Below, one piece after another: positions 8,661 through 16,694 of a stretch of 64,000 nucleotides of DNA. The first letter of the stretch is position 1, and every line of letters starts with the position of its first letter. The DNA comes from an uncultured Sphingomonadaceae bacterium (GTDB lineage: Bacteria > Pseudomonadota > Alphaproteobacteria > Sphingomonadales > Sphingomonadaceae): positions 62,001 through 126,000 of the forward strand of contig CANMNF010000001.1 of the NCBI GenBank assembly GCA_947499255.1, in the 5' to 3' direction. The position numbers and the translations under genes are program-made. The notes under the pieces were generated by a model, which was not told the origin of the DNA, did no database searches, and saw only the letters and a list, made by a program, of their open reading frames with translations.

Positions 8661-9260
8661 TCAGTTCGAGGTCAGATCAAGTTCGGGCGCGACTTCTGCG
8701 CCTTCGGTTACCGCAGAATAGGGCACCAGAGGTTCAGCGCCGTGAATGATGTTGGCACCGATTGTATCGGGGAAGGTGCGGATCGTTGTGTTATATTGGC
8801 GCACCGCCTCATTATAATCGCGCAACGCAACACCGATGCGATTTTCTGTTCCTTCAAGCTGGCTTTGCAGCGTGATGAAGGACTGCGTTGAGGTGATCTG
8901 CGGATAGGCTTCAAAGCTGGCGAGCAAGCGGCCGATGCCCTGGCTCATCGCGCCTTGTGCAGCGGCCAGTTCTTCCATCTTGGCAGGATCGCCCAAATCA
9001 TCGCCGGTGACATTGATGCTGGTCGCGCGGGCGCGGGCCTCGGTCACTTCGGTGAGGATTGCGCGCTCATTTTCCGCTGCACCTTGGGCGACTTCGGCAA
9101 GGTTGGGAATAAGGTTGGCGCGGCGTTGGAACTGCGTTTCGACATCGGCCCATTTGGCCTTCGCATTTTCTTCAGCGGCCGGAACAGAATTAATCCCGCA
9201 AGCAGAAAGCGACATCGCAGCAGCAGCAATGAGGGCAGGACGGATGAGGCGTGCAAACAT
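8661..9260 (-). CDS. lemA: LemA family lipoprotein
   Basis: A 199-residue LemA protein with a lipobox SLSAC (Cys21). The rest is the family's long helical bundle, with the hallmark QRRANLIPNLAEVAQG, followed by ENERAILTEVTEARARA and later QSQLEGTENRI and YNEAVRQYN. LemA genes commonly sit beside TPM-domain genes, as here, where it heads a five-gene minus-strand group of lemA, three TPM genes and a Nudix gene. Function is not firmly known; envelope stress or membrane-protein turnover is suggested by the association. Confidence 0.93.
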   Translation of the reverse strand: MFARLIRPALIAAAAMSLSACGINSVPAAEENAKAKWADVETQFQRRANLIPNLAEVAQGAAENERAILTEVTEARARATSINVTGDDLGDPAKMEELAAAQGAMSQGIGRLLASFEAYPQITSTQSFITLQSQLEGTENRIGVALRDYNEAVRQYNTTIRTFPDTIGANIIHGAEPLVPYSAVTEGAEVAPELDLTSN

Positions 9261-9434
9261 GGTGGAGGGTCTCCAAACTTAGGCAAAACTTACCTCAAAC
9301 TGAGGTCCGACGGATCGGGTGTGTTGCTGATATAGAACGCCTGTTGCTTGGTGACAAGGCGCGGTGTGGCACTTGCCGCGCGAAATGCGCAGTGGCACAG
9401 CTTCGCCGCACAAGTTTTTAGGGGGACAATCGTC

Positions 9435-9875
9435 ATGTTGCAGGAATTCAAAGATTTCATCGCCAAGGGTAATGTGATGGAGCTTGCGGTTGCGGTAATC
9501 ATCGCCGGGGCGTTTGCCACCATCGTCAAATCGCTGACGGATGAGATTATTATGCCGATCGTCGGCGCGGTATTTGGCGGCGCTGATTTTTCGAACAAGT
9601 TTGTCCTTTTGAGCCTGCCCGAAGGGTATGAGGGCGCGATGGATGATTATGCAGCGCTTAAAGAAGCGGGCGCTGCGATGATCGGCTATGGCGCATTTGT
9701 CACCGCGATCATCAACTTCCTGATCCTGGCTTTCATTATCTTCCTGCTGGTCCGCTATGCCAAGAAGATCATGGCAGAAGCGGCCAAGAAGGAAGAAGAA
9801 GCGAAAGCGCAAGAGCCAGCAGGTCCTACGGAAATTGAGCTGCTCACCGAGATCCGCGATAGTTTGAAGAAATAG
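9435..9875 (+). CDS. mscL: Large-conductance mechanosensitive channel
   Basis: A 146-residue MscL. The N-terminal amphipathic helix and TM1 read MLQEFKDFIAKGNVMELAVAVIIAGAF, with the pore-lining segment; TM2 is FVTAIINFLILAFIIFLLVRYAKK; a charged cytoplasmic helix ends the protein. It opens under membrane tension to release solutes after sudden osmotic downshift. The periplasmic loop (about residues 50-90) has a slightly long insert, YEGAMDDYAALKEAGAA. The ATG at 9435 is chosen because it begins the family's N-terminus; a run of G lies just upstream (GGGGG near 9420). Confidence 0.95.
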   Translation: MLQEFKDFIAKGNVMELAVAVIIAGAFATIVKSLTDEIIMPIVGAVFGGADFSNKFVLLSLPEGYEGAMDDYAALKEAGAAMIGYGAFVTAIINFLILAFIIFLLVRYAKKIMAEAAKKEEEAKAQEPAGPTEIELLTEIRDSLKK

Positions 9876-9885
9876 ATCGATGAAA

Positions 9886-9901
9886 GGAGGAGAAATCCTC
9901 C
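9886..9901 (+). terminator. Short hairpin after mscL
   Basis: GGAGGA and TCCTCC form a 6-bp stem closed by a GAAA tetraloop, 10 bases after the mscL stop. A T-rich stretch (ATTCACTTT) follows. A second possible mscL terminator is CGGGCAG (9919-9925) with CTGCCCG (9940-9946) followed by TTTTT, but that overlaps the presumed ssrA promoter and transcript start. Confidence 0.5.
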
Positions 9902-9906
9902 ATTCA

Positions 9907-9935
9907 CTTTACATTTGGCGGGCAGTCTCTATATA
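9907..9935 (+). promoter_or_regulatory. Possible ssrA promoter
   Basis: CTTTAC at 9907-9912 and TATATA at 9930-9935 are separated by 17 bases, which would start transcription near 9942, just before the tmRNA precursor. The -35 element is only a partial match to CTTGAC/TTGACA. Confidence 0.4.
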
Positions 9936-9956
9936 GGGGCTGCCCGTTTTTGCGGG

Positions 9957-10280
9957 CTATGGCGATAAAATGCGGTGTGCAATAGGCACAGCGGACCCGG
10001 GGGCAGTACCCGGCGGCTCCACCAAGATGCGCGATTTTCGCGGGTTTTGACGGGGCCGAACTAGGATCGACGTGTGTTGAAAGGCACTGTTTTCGCCCGG
10101 GCTGAGATCCCCCGTTAAACGCTCACAACACACAAGTGCCAATGACAATGAAGCACTCGCTATTGCTGCGTAATCTGACGTCCTAACGGACTGATCTTAC
10201 AAAGCTAAAGCGCGGTTGGACCGACCGGGCAACAGAACGGATTCCGGGGCTCCGGGGGTAGCTAGCAACAGAAACCCCCA
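9957..10280 (+). ncRNA. ssrA: Permuted two-piece tmRNA
   Basis: Rescues stalled ribosomes and tags their products. The gene is circularly permuted: the acceptor piece comes first and ends in GGCTCCACCA at 10024, then a short spacer, then the coding piece starting GGGGCCGAACTAGGATCGAC at 10052. GGGGCCG pairs with CGGCTCC to rebuild the 7-bp acceptor stem across the two pieces. The tag frame at 10138-10173 reads ANDNEALAIAA followed by TAA, typical in ending with AA. The 3' end near 10280 has GGGGGTAGCTAGC closing with CCCCC. The 5' end of the acceptor piece is approximate. Confidence 0.95.
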
Positions 10281-10321
10281 CTCATTTCCCTCTCTTTGCG
10301 CCCCATACCGACCTGTGAACG

Positions 10322-10335
10322 GCGCTGCGCAGCGC
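10322..10335 (-). terminator. GC palindrome after the small membrane protein gene
   Basis: GCGCTGCGCAGCGC is a perfect 14-bp palindrome touching the stop codon of the minus-strand gene. It lies between that gene and the convergent tmRNA, with no clear T run, so it may end either transcript weakly. Confidence 0.35.
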
Positions 10336-10581
10336 TTACTCAGCCTTCGCCGCGAGCGCCTCTTTCTCGGTCTGCTCGTATTTCAAACAGTCGAGGATTT
10401 TGCCGCCCGCCATAAATACTGCGCCCGTGCAGGCAAGGAACAGCAAATAGCCGCCCCAGCCGGGATATTGATCGAGATAGGCAACGCCCCGGCTCGTCGC
10501 GCCAAGGGCGAGGGCATAGATGATAAGAAATGCTTCCCAGCGGGTCTTAATCACGAATAACCTGCCGATTTTCTGAAACAT
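10336..10581 (-). CDS. Small inner-membrane protein
   Basis: An 81-residue protein starting MFQKIGRLFVIKTRWEAFL. It has two hydrophobic segments, near residues 18-33 (AFLIIYALALGATSRG) and 42-58 (GGYLLFLACTGAVFMAG), and a charged Lys/Glu tail. It looks like a conserved hypothetical membrane protein; I recognise no named family. The second ATG at 10581 is preferred because AGAAGG lies six bases upstream of it; the first ATG at 10587 touches that site. It is convergent with ssrA. Confidence 0.75.
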   Translation of the reverse strand: MFQKIGRLFVIKTRWEAFLIIYALALGATSRGVAYLDQYPGWGGYLLFLACTGAVFMAGGKILDCLKYEQTEKEALAAKAE

Positions 10582-10707
10582 ATCCATCCCTTCTTAATGC
10601 CTGTTACAGCAAGCACTGTGCCAAACACGGCGCGCTGCGGGATGTGGTGGTTAACGCAAGGGCTTGTGTAAGGCAAACCGACACGAGCGCGGCAATCTGC
10701 GCAACGA

Positions 10708-11958
10708 TCAGCGCAATTCCATCAGATCAAGCGCTTCGATCAGCGCGGCGCGGGCTTCGCGCACTTGATCGGCCAAGGCGCCCGTTTCCAAGTCCGCAGG
10801 GTCAATTTGGCTGGGCCAATGGGCTGCAATGACAGATTCGATCCGGGTAGCTTTGCCCTTGTCCAGCAAAAATCGCGGATCAACCGTGGCTGGATCACAA
10901 GCAACGCGCAGCCGCAAACAGGCAGGGCCCCCGCCATTGGCCATGCTTTCCCTCACATCGACGACATGTACACGCCTGATGGGCCCATTGCCCGCCACCA
11001 TCGTATCAAGCCATGCCTTCACCGGCGGCGATGCTTCGCATTCAGAAGGCACTATCAATGTCATCACGCCATCGGGCGGCGTGATTAGCTGCGCGTTGAA
11101 AAGATAGCTTGCGATTGCGTCATCGAGGGAGACGGCGTCCTCTGGCACTTCGACAATTTCAACCCAGGGACATGCACTGCGGATCTTGCGTAAAGCACCG
11201 GCCTGATCGGCAAAAGCGCGTTCATGGGTGAACAAAACCCGCTCATTCGCGACGGCAACCACATCGTTGTGAAATGCGCCAGCAGCGATAGCTTCGGGCG
11301 ATTGTTCGATGAAGAGCGCGCGATCGGCGGATAGGCTGTGTTTGCGCGCGATGGCGCGGCTGGCCTGTTCGTGTTGTCGGGCGGGGAAAGGGCCTCCGGG
11401 GCGGCCATAGACGAACACTTCGACACCGGCATCACCATGGCTTTCGCAAAAGCGCATGTGGTTTGCCGCGCCCTCATCGCCAAAGCACGGCCGGATAGGG
11501 CCATGCACAGCAAAATGCGTTTCATCGGCAAAGGCCAATTGCAATTGTTTGAGCGTATCGGGCCATTCGATGGAGCGATGCGGCATCGACACCAGATTGG
11601 CGACGGACAAATGACAGCGGCCATCCTTGGTATCAGGCGCAGGCGAAACGGTTGCTGCATTGGCTGTCCACATGGAAGAGGCGGAAAAGCGAGCTGCGCG
11701 CAATGCTGGATCGGCGGACGCGTCCAGGGCCATATCCTGCGGCCAATGCGCATCGGGACGAGGCAGTGGCAGGAAGAAGCCTTGTACCAGGCCCATTTCC
11801 ATATTGCCGCGCATTTTTGCAAGACCCTGCAAGGCCGCTTCGCGGGGGTAGGACACCTTACCCTGATTGCGCGTAGCCGCTAGATTGCCGAGGCTCAGCC
11901 CTGCATAATTGTGGCTGGGGCCAACGATGCCGTCAAAATTGATTTCAACAATGCTCAT
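10708..11958 (-). CDS. astB: N-succinylarginine dihydrolase
   Basis: Second step of the arginine succinyltransferase pathway: splits N-succinylarginine to N-succinylornithine, ammonia and CO2. The 416-residue length suits the family. It begins with the family signature VEINFDGIVGPSHNYAGLS. Near the C-terminus NGGGPACLRLRVACDP carries the catalytic cysteine. The start at 11958 overlaps the TGA of astA by four bases (ATGA); an upstream in-frame start at 11973 would lie inside astA. The later pathway genes astC, astD and astE are not in the window. Confidence 0.94.
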   Translation of the reverse strand: MSIVEINFDGIVGPSHNYAGLSLGNLAATRNQGKVSYPREAALQGLAKMRGNMEMGLVQGFFLPLPRPDAHWPQDMALDASADPALRAARFSASSMWTANAATVSPAPDTKDGRCHLSVANLVSMPHRSIEWPDTLKQLQLAFADETHFAVHGPIRPCFGDEGAANHMRFCESHGDAGVEVFVYGRPGGPFPARQHEQASRAIARKHSLSADRALFIEQSPEAIAAGAFHNDVVAVANERVLFTHERAFADQAGALRKIRSACPWVEIVEVPEDAVSLDDAIASYLFNAQLITPPDGVMTLIVPSECEASPPVKAWLDTMVAGNGPIRRVHVVDVRESMANGGGPACLRLRVACDPATVDPRFLLDKGKATRIESVIAAHWPSQIDPADLETGALADQVREARAALIEALDLMELR

Positions 11959-12968
11959 CGCGCGATGCTCCACACCTGATCGCCAACGCTCACACCCAGC
12001 AATTCAGCAGCCAGCGCATCGATGGCAACGCCGTCCTCGCGTACTTCGCGCGCGCCATAACAACAGCGAAAGCCGGATAGCTTACCGGTGGCGAGCAAAG
12101 CCTTTTCCCCGCGATCTAAAGCAGTGTTGGTCACAGGCAGATCGCGTGCATTGCGAATGCTGGCGACTTTATCGGTGGGCGCAATCAAAGTTGGGCCGCC
12201 ATCGAAAATATCGACATAACCTTGATAGGAATATCCCTCATTCTCCAACATGCGCATCGCCGCGCGGCCCGAAGGGTGGGGCAGGCCGATAACCCTTTTC
12301 GCCTCCTCATCCAGCATCGCGATGTAGACGGGATGTTTGGGCATCAGGTCGGCGATAAATTGATTGCCTTTGATGCCGTTAAACTCATCAGCATCCTGAT
12401 AGCTCATGCCAAAAAACTTGCCGCCAATTGCGTCCCAAAACGGTGATCCGCCGCGCTCATCAACAATGCCGCGCAGTTCAGCCAGAAGGGTGTCGCCAAA
12501 ACGCTGCCTGTGCGAAGCGATAAAAAGGTAACGGCTGCGCGCCAGAAGCAGGCCAAGCCCGCCTGCGCGCTCGCTTGGATGCAGGAACAATCCGCCCACT
12601 TCGCTGGAACCGCCAAGATCATTCACCAAGCTCAGCAATTCAGCGGTGACGGTCCGATCAAGCTCCTGCGAATGCTGCGTTAATGTGGTAATACGGTACG
12701 AATAAAAGGGCCACGCTTGCCCCACACTGCTGAACATTTGGGATGTGCCGCGCACGTCGCCGGTCTTTGTGTTTTCCAGCACGAGTACGAACAGATCATC
12801 GCCGACATCTTCACCATCGCGGGCAAACGCGCTGTCTGATCGCTCCAGCTTGGCCTTCAGGGTCGGGCGGTCAGGGGGAAGGTTTGTAAACCCACTCCCC
12901 GTAAGTTTGGCCATTTCATAAAGCGGTTGCAGATCGGAAGCTTTGGCTGACCGGATAACAAAGCTCAC
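11955..12968 (-). CDS. astA: Arginine N-succinyltransferase
   Basis: First step of the pathway: succinyl-CoA plus arginine gives N-succinylarginine. The 337-residue protein starts FVIRSAKASDLQPLYEMAKLTGSGFTNLP, the AstA signature. Later family blocks are GGLFLHPSERAGGLGLLLARSRYLFIA, which is the GNAT-like CoA-binding region, and GGKFFGMSYQDADEFNG. It overlaps the upstream M20 hydrolase gene by four bases (12965-12968) and astB by four, so the three are one translationally coupled unit. Confidence 0.95.
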   Translation of the reverse strand: MSFVIRSAKASDLQPLYEMAKLTGSGFTNLPPDRPTLKAKLERSDSAFARDGEDVGDDLFVLVLENTKTGDVRGTSQMFSSVGQAWPFYSYRITTLTQHSQELDRTVTAELLSLVNDLGGSSEVGGLFLHPSERAGGLGLLLARSRYLFIASHRQRFGDTLLAELRGIVDERGGSPFWDAIGGKFFGMSYQDADEFNGIKGNQFIADLMPKHPVYIAMLDEEAKRVIGLPHPSGRAAMRMLENEGYSYQGYVDIFDGGPTLIAPTDKVASIRNARDLPVTNTALDRGEKALLATGKLSGFRCCYGAREVREDGVAIDALAAELLGVSVGDQVWSIAR

Positions 12969-14188
12969 AAAGCGGCTCCTGTCGCGAGGCGTTGAAGGAC
13001 CAACGCGGAAAGTTGGGCGCGCTCGGTTAAAGAGGAGACTATCATAAATTCATCGGGTGAGTGGATCGCTCCGCCGCGCACGCCCATTGTATCCACAACC
13101 GGGACATGATTGGCTGCGATATTGTTGCCATCGCAAACGCCGCCAGTTGCTTTCCACCCGATATTCTGGCCCAGCAACGCGCCGGTGTCACGCACCAGAT
13201 CGAACAGCTTTTGCGCTTTGTCATCCACTGGTTTGGGTGGCCGCGTGATCCCGCCATGGCAAGCAATTGTCACCTCATGCTGCAATTCAAGGAGCTGCAA
13301 CAAATCTTTAAGATCGCTTGCAAAAGCTTCGCCGGCATAGGTGGTCTTTGGGCGAATATTGAACCGCAAAATGGCATGATCGGGCACCACATTATTGGCC
13401 GCGCCGCCATCGATGCGCGCAGGGTTTATCGGCAGATCTGCATGTTGCATCGTCTTTAACCGCACCACGCAATCCGCTGCCGCCACCAGCGCGTTTCGGC
13501 CCTCTTGCGGGTTGCGTCCGGCATGGGCGGATCGGCCTGTAAAGGTCAGCGCATAATTGCCGCTGCCACCGCGCGCATGGGCAAGCGTGCCATCTGGCAA
13601 TGCGCTTGGTTCATAGGTTAGCGCAGCGGTTTTGCCTTGCGCCAGTTGTGTGATCAATTTGGCTGAGGAGAGAGAGCCTGTTTCTTCGTCAGAATTGATC
13701 ATTACGTCATAGCCAACCAAGGCTGCATCTGGCCCGGCTTCAAAAGCCACCAAAGCTTCTGCAATCACCGCGATGCCACCTTTCATATCCGCAGTACCAG
13801 GACCGTTAAGCGTGTCATCGTCCAGCCATTTCTGGTCTTGAAAAGGGTGATCTGCGGGGAACACGGTGTCCATATGGCCGGTCAGCAGGAAGCGCCGCTC
13901 TGCCTCGGGACGGACGCTAAGGACCAGATGTTTGCCATGCGCTTTCTCGATCTCGCGCCCATCAGGATCAACGGTCATCACAGGTTCGGGCTCATGCAGC
14001 GAAACCTCCCCGGGTAGATCGCTCAAAGCGTCAGCCAGCGTGTTGCCCATGTGGCCAACGCCAGCCAGATTGCCGGTGCCTGAGTTGATATCCGCCCACG
14101 ATTGTGTGCGCGCAAGCATCCGATCTTGATCGATGGGTTCAATAAGAGCGTGATCTTGAGCGGATAATTGTTTCATACGTAACGGCAT
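12965..14188 (-). CDS. M20 peptidase-family hydrolase coupled to astAB
   Basis: A 407-residue zinc-dependent amidohydrolase of the M20/ArgE/DapE/carboxypeptidase G2 type. Metal-site motifs are LLTGHMDTVFPAD, GPGTADMKGG, and INSDEETGS with the catalytic Glu pair. The dimerisation lid domain carries FTGRSAHAGRNPQEGRNA. M20 enzymes remove N-acyl groups from amino acids. Since AstE (succinylglutamate desuccinylase) is absent here, this enzyme could do the desuccinylation, but that is inference. Start: ATG at 14188 has GAAGAG four bases upstream; an in-frame start at 14239 is possible. It leads the ast operon. Confidence 0.85.
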   Translation of the reverse strand: MPLRMKQLSAQDHALIEPIDQDRMLARTQSWADINSGTGNLAGVGHMGNTLADALSDLPGEVSLHEPEPVMTVDPDGREIEKAHGKHLVLSVRPEAERRFLLTGHMDTVFPADHPFQDQKWLDDDTLNGPGTADMKGGIAVIAEALVAFEAGPDAALVGYDVMINSDEETGSLSSAKLITQLAQGKTAALTYEPSALPDGTLAHARGGSGNYALTFTGRSAHAGRNPQEGRNALVAAADCVVRLKTMQHADLPINPARIDGGAANNVVPDHAILRFNIRPKTTYAGEAFASDLKDLLQLLELQHEVTIACHGGITRPPKPVDDKAQKLFDLVRDTGALLGQNIGWKATGGVCDGNNIAANHVPVVDTMGVRGGAIHSPDEFMIVSSLTERAQLSALVLQRLATGAAL

Positions 14189-14315
14189 TAGCTCTTCGTG
14201 CTCCAGTGTCAAACTTGGAACATTGCTCTCGAACCGCAAAATGGGTGCGATCTTAACGCCAATCTAATGGTTGGCGCTTAACATCCGCCACGTAGCGCTG
14301 ATTTGGGGAGTGAGC

Positions 14316-14861
14316 GTGCAGCACGCATTTGCTCAGAAGGAGCGGGTGGAACCGCGGATAAAAGCCATGGTGCGCGCCACCATGCGCGATTCCGTGACGG
14401 AACGCGATGTGTGCGTGATTGATCTGTCCACGCGCGGCATCCTGGCAACAACCGCGCATCCCCCAAAAATCGGTGAGTTTGTGGAGCTGCGCATTGGCCG
14501 AAATGTGCTGGTCGGGCAGGTGCGCTGGTCATCCGAGCGGCGTTTTGGCATTTCCTTGCGAGACCGCGTTTCTGTTGCGTCACTGGTCGATGGCGGCAAA
14601 TGCAATGCCCGTCTGGCCAGCAATTGCGGCACCAAGCCTGCGGGATTCGGGCTTGCTGGATCTGGATTATCAGGACAGATTGCCAGCAATGTCGATAAAG
14701 TTCAGCGCATGACGCAGCTGGCGATGCTGACTGCTGCGTTGGCTGGTGCGGCCTATCTCATCATGGGGGTAAGCAGCGAAGGCTTTAATCCCATCAGCAA
14801 AGCGATGCACGATGTAAATGAGGAGCGTTTGGTTACCGCCGACCCTGCGCCATCGTCATAG
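14316..14861 (+). CDS. PilZ-domain protein with C-terminal membrane segment
   Basis: A 181-residue protein. Residues about 8-95 form a PilZ domain, with the c-di-GMP-binding RVEPRIKAM arginine motif and the DLSTRGI (D-S-x-x-G-like) motif. A hydrophobic segment near residues 133-150 ([18 protein letters not shown]) probably anchors it in the inner membrane. Start: GTG at 14316 with GGGGAG at 14305-14310. The open frame extends to a TTG at 14271, which lacks such a site. The two 3' ends, this and rsmA, overlap by six bases. A c-di-GMP turnover protein lies at 34.5 kb. Confidence 0.82.
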   Translation: MQHAFAQKERVEPRIKAMVRATMRDSVTERDVCVIDLSTRGILATTAHPPKIGEFVELRIGRNVLVGQVRWSSERRFGISLRDRVSVASLVDGGKCNARLASNCGTKPAGFGLAGSGLSGQIASNVDKVQRMTQLAMLTAALAGAAYLIMGVSSEGFNPISKAMHDVNEERLVTADPAPSS

Positions 14862-15686
14862 CCCAATCTCAGCTCCAGCCTTGGCGACAGCCATAAACTC
14901 TTCAACTGAAAGCGTTTCTGCGCGCCTTCTGGAATCGATACCCACTTTCTCCAATGCTGCCAGAGCGCCCGGCTCACCTTTCAAGCTTTGCCGCAGCATC
15001 TTGCGCCGTTGGCCAAAGGCGGCTGCAGTCAGCTTTTCAAGTTTCGCGGCAGAAATACCCTTTTCAGCAGCTTTGGGCACAAGGTGCACGATTGCGCTCA
15101 TCACCTTGGGTGGCGGGGTGAAAGCGCTGCGATGGACTTTCATGGCCAGCTTCGCCTCTGCCCGCCACTGCGCCAGAACAGCGAGCCGACCATATTCACC
15201 GCCGCCCGGTTTGGACACAATCCGGCGGGCGACTTCTTGTTGGAACATCAGCGTGAGCGATGTCCATGCAGGTGGCCAGCTTTCCCCGCCAAGCCACCGG
15301 GTAAATAGCAATGTGCCAATATTATAAGGCAAATTGGCGAGCACGGCGAAAGGTTCTGCCATCAATTGTGTATGATCGATGGCGAGTGCATCATCCTCAA
15401 CAATCCGCAATTGTCCCGGAAAAGCAGAGCTCAACTCCTCAAGCGCAGGAACACAGCGAGCATCACGTTCTATCGCAGTGACACGTGCACCTGCACGCAA
15501 CAAAGCGCGGGTGAGGCCGCCGGGGCCAGGGCCAATTTCCAGGACCGCCTTGCCTTGCAAATCGCCCGGTATCGCAGCAATGCGCATCAGCAATTGCTCA
15601 TCCAGCAGAAAGTTTTGCCCAAGCGCTTTGGATGCTGAAAGCCCGTGAGTGGCGATCACTTCGCGAAGGGGCGGCAAATCTGTCAT
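14856..15686 (-). CDS. rsmA: 16S rRNA (adenine(1518)/(1519)-N6) dimethyltransferase
   Basis: Dimethylates two adjacent adenines in the 3'-terminal helix of 16S rRNA during ribosome maturation (KsgA). The 276-residue protein has the N-terminal [15 protein letters not shown], the SAM-binding [16 protein letters not shown], the acidic IERD, and the catalytic [12 protein letters not shown]. The C-terminal part holds [16 protein letters not shown] and [12 protein letters not shown]. It is the last gene of the lptD-surA-pdxA-rsmA cluster and overlaps pdxA by four bases. Confidence 0.97.
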   Translation of the reverse strand: MTDLPPLREVIATHGLSASKALGQNFLLDEQLLMRIAAIPGDLQGKAVLEIGPGPGGLTRALLRAGARVTAIERDARCVPALEELSSAFPGQLRIVEDDALAIDHTQLMAEPFAVLANLPYNIGTLLFTRWLGGESWPPAWTSLTLMFQQEVARRIVSKPGGGEYGRLAVLAQWRAEAKLAMKVHRSAFTPPPKVMSAIVHLVPKAAEKGISAAKLEKLTAAAFGQRRKMLRQSLKGEPGALAALEKVGIDSRRRAETLSVEEFMAVAKAGAEIGL

Positions 15687-16690
15687 TGGCTGGCTGCGGC
15701 GCGGCGCGAAGCGACTTCTCCGGCCATACGGATTGCAGCGATCATCGCGCCGGGATTGGCGATACCTTTGCCTGCAATGTCGAAGGCCGTGCCATGATCG
15801 GGCGAGGTGCGCACAATCGGCAGGCCAAGCGTCACGTTGACGCCTGCATCAAAGTCCAAAGCTTTGAGCGGGACCAGCGCCTGATCGTGATACATGGCCA
15901 GCGCGACATCGTAATTTGCGCGCATATGCGGCGCGAACATTGCATCGGCGGGATACGGGCCGGAAGCGTTGATCCCTTCGGCCTGCAACTGTGCAATGGC
16001 AGGGGCGATAATCTCGATCTCTTCGCGCCCAAGGTGGCCATCTTCGCCAGCATGAGGGTTAAGGCCCGTAAATGCGAGGCGCGGGGCCGGCATCCCGTAA
16101 TCTTCGCGCAGAGATTTATCGGTTATGCGCGCCCGGTTGAGGATGAGGTCTTTGGTCAGGCGCTTGGGCACTTGGGAAAGCGGGCAGTGAATGGTGATGG
16201 GGACAGTGCGCAATTGCGGCCCGGCCAGCATCATAACGACTTGATCATGCGGCAAATCGCATTGGTTCGCGAGCCATTCGGTCTGCCCCAGAAAGCCATC
16301 CGCAATCGCGGCAATGGCAGATTTGGCAACAGGGGCTGTAACAATGCCGCTTGCCTTGCCCGATTGCGCGGCGAGTGTGGCGTCACGCAATGACTGATAG
16401 GCCAATCGTGCGCCATGTTCGCTTGGTGCGCCGGGTTGATAGGGTGAAGCACCGGATGAGAGAACGGGCAGGGCATCGGCGAAGGTCGATACCGCCTGAT
16501 CCGGCGATGATATGCTGGTGATCTGGCAATCGAGTCCAAGTTTTTGCGCTGCTTCACGCAACACCTGCTCACCGCCGTGAACATAGAACGGCGCCAGGCC
16601 TTCTGGCGCGCGCGCGCGCCATGCGGCAAGGATAATTTCAGGGCCGACCCCCGCCGGATCGCCCAGCGAAACGGCGAGGGGTGGTCTCAT
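15683..16690 (-). CDS. pdxA: 4-hydroxythreonine-4-phosphate dehydrogenase
   Basis: Oxidises 4-phosphohydroxy-L-threonine in DXP-dependent pyridoxal phosphate synthesis. The 335-residue protein starts [19 protein letters not shown], the family opening. Metal-binding histidines appear in [25 protein letters not shown] and [35 protein letters not shown] is the C-terminal signature. The ATG at 16690 starts four bases after the surA stop; a TTG at 16708 is an alternative inside surA. It overlaps rsmA by four bases. Order and orientation match the enterobacterial lptD-surA-pdxA-rsmA cluster. Confidence 0.96.
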   Translation of the reverse strand: MRPPLAVSLGDPAGVGPEIILAAWRARAPEGLAPFYVHGGEQVLREAAQKLGLDCQITSISSPDQAVSTFADALPVLSSGASPYQPGAPSEHGARLAYQSLRDATLAAQSGKASGIVTAPVAKSAIAAIADGFLGQTEWLANQCDLPHDQVVMMLAGPQLRTVPITIHCPLSQVPKRLTKDLILNRARITDKSLREDYGMPAPRLAFTGLNPHAGEDGHLGREEIEIIAPAIAQLQAEGINASGPYPADAMFAPHMRANYDVALAMYHDQALVPLKALDFDAGVNVTLGLPIVRTSPDHGTAFDIAGKGIANPGAMIAAIRMAGEVASRRAAASQ

Positions 16691-16694
16691 GGGA

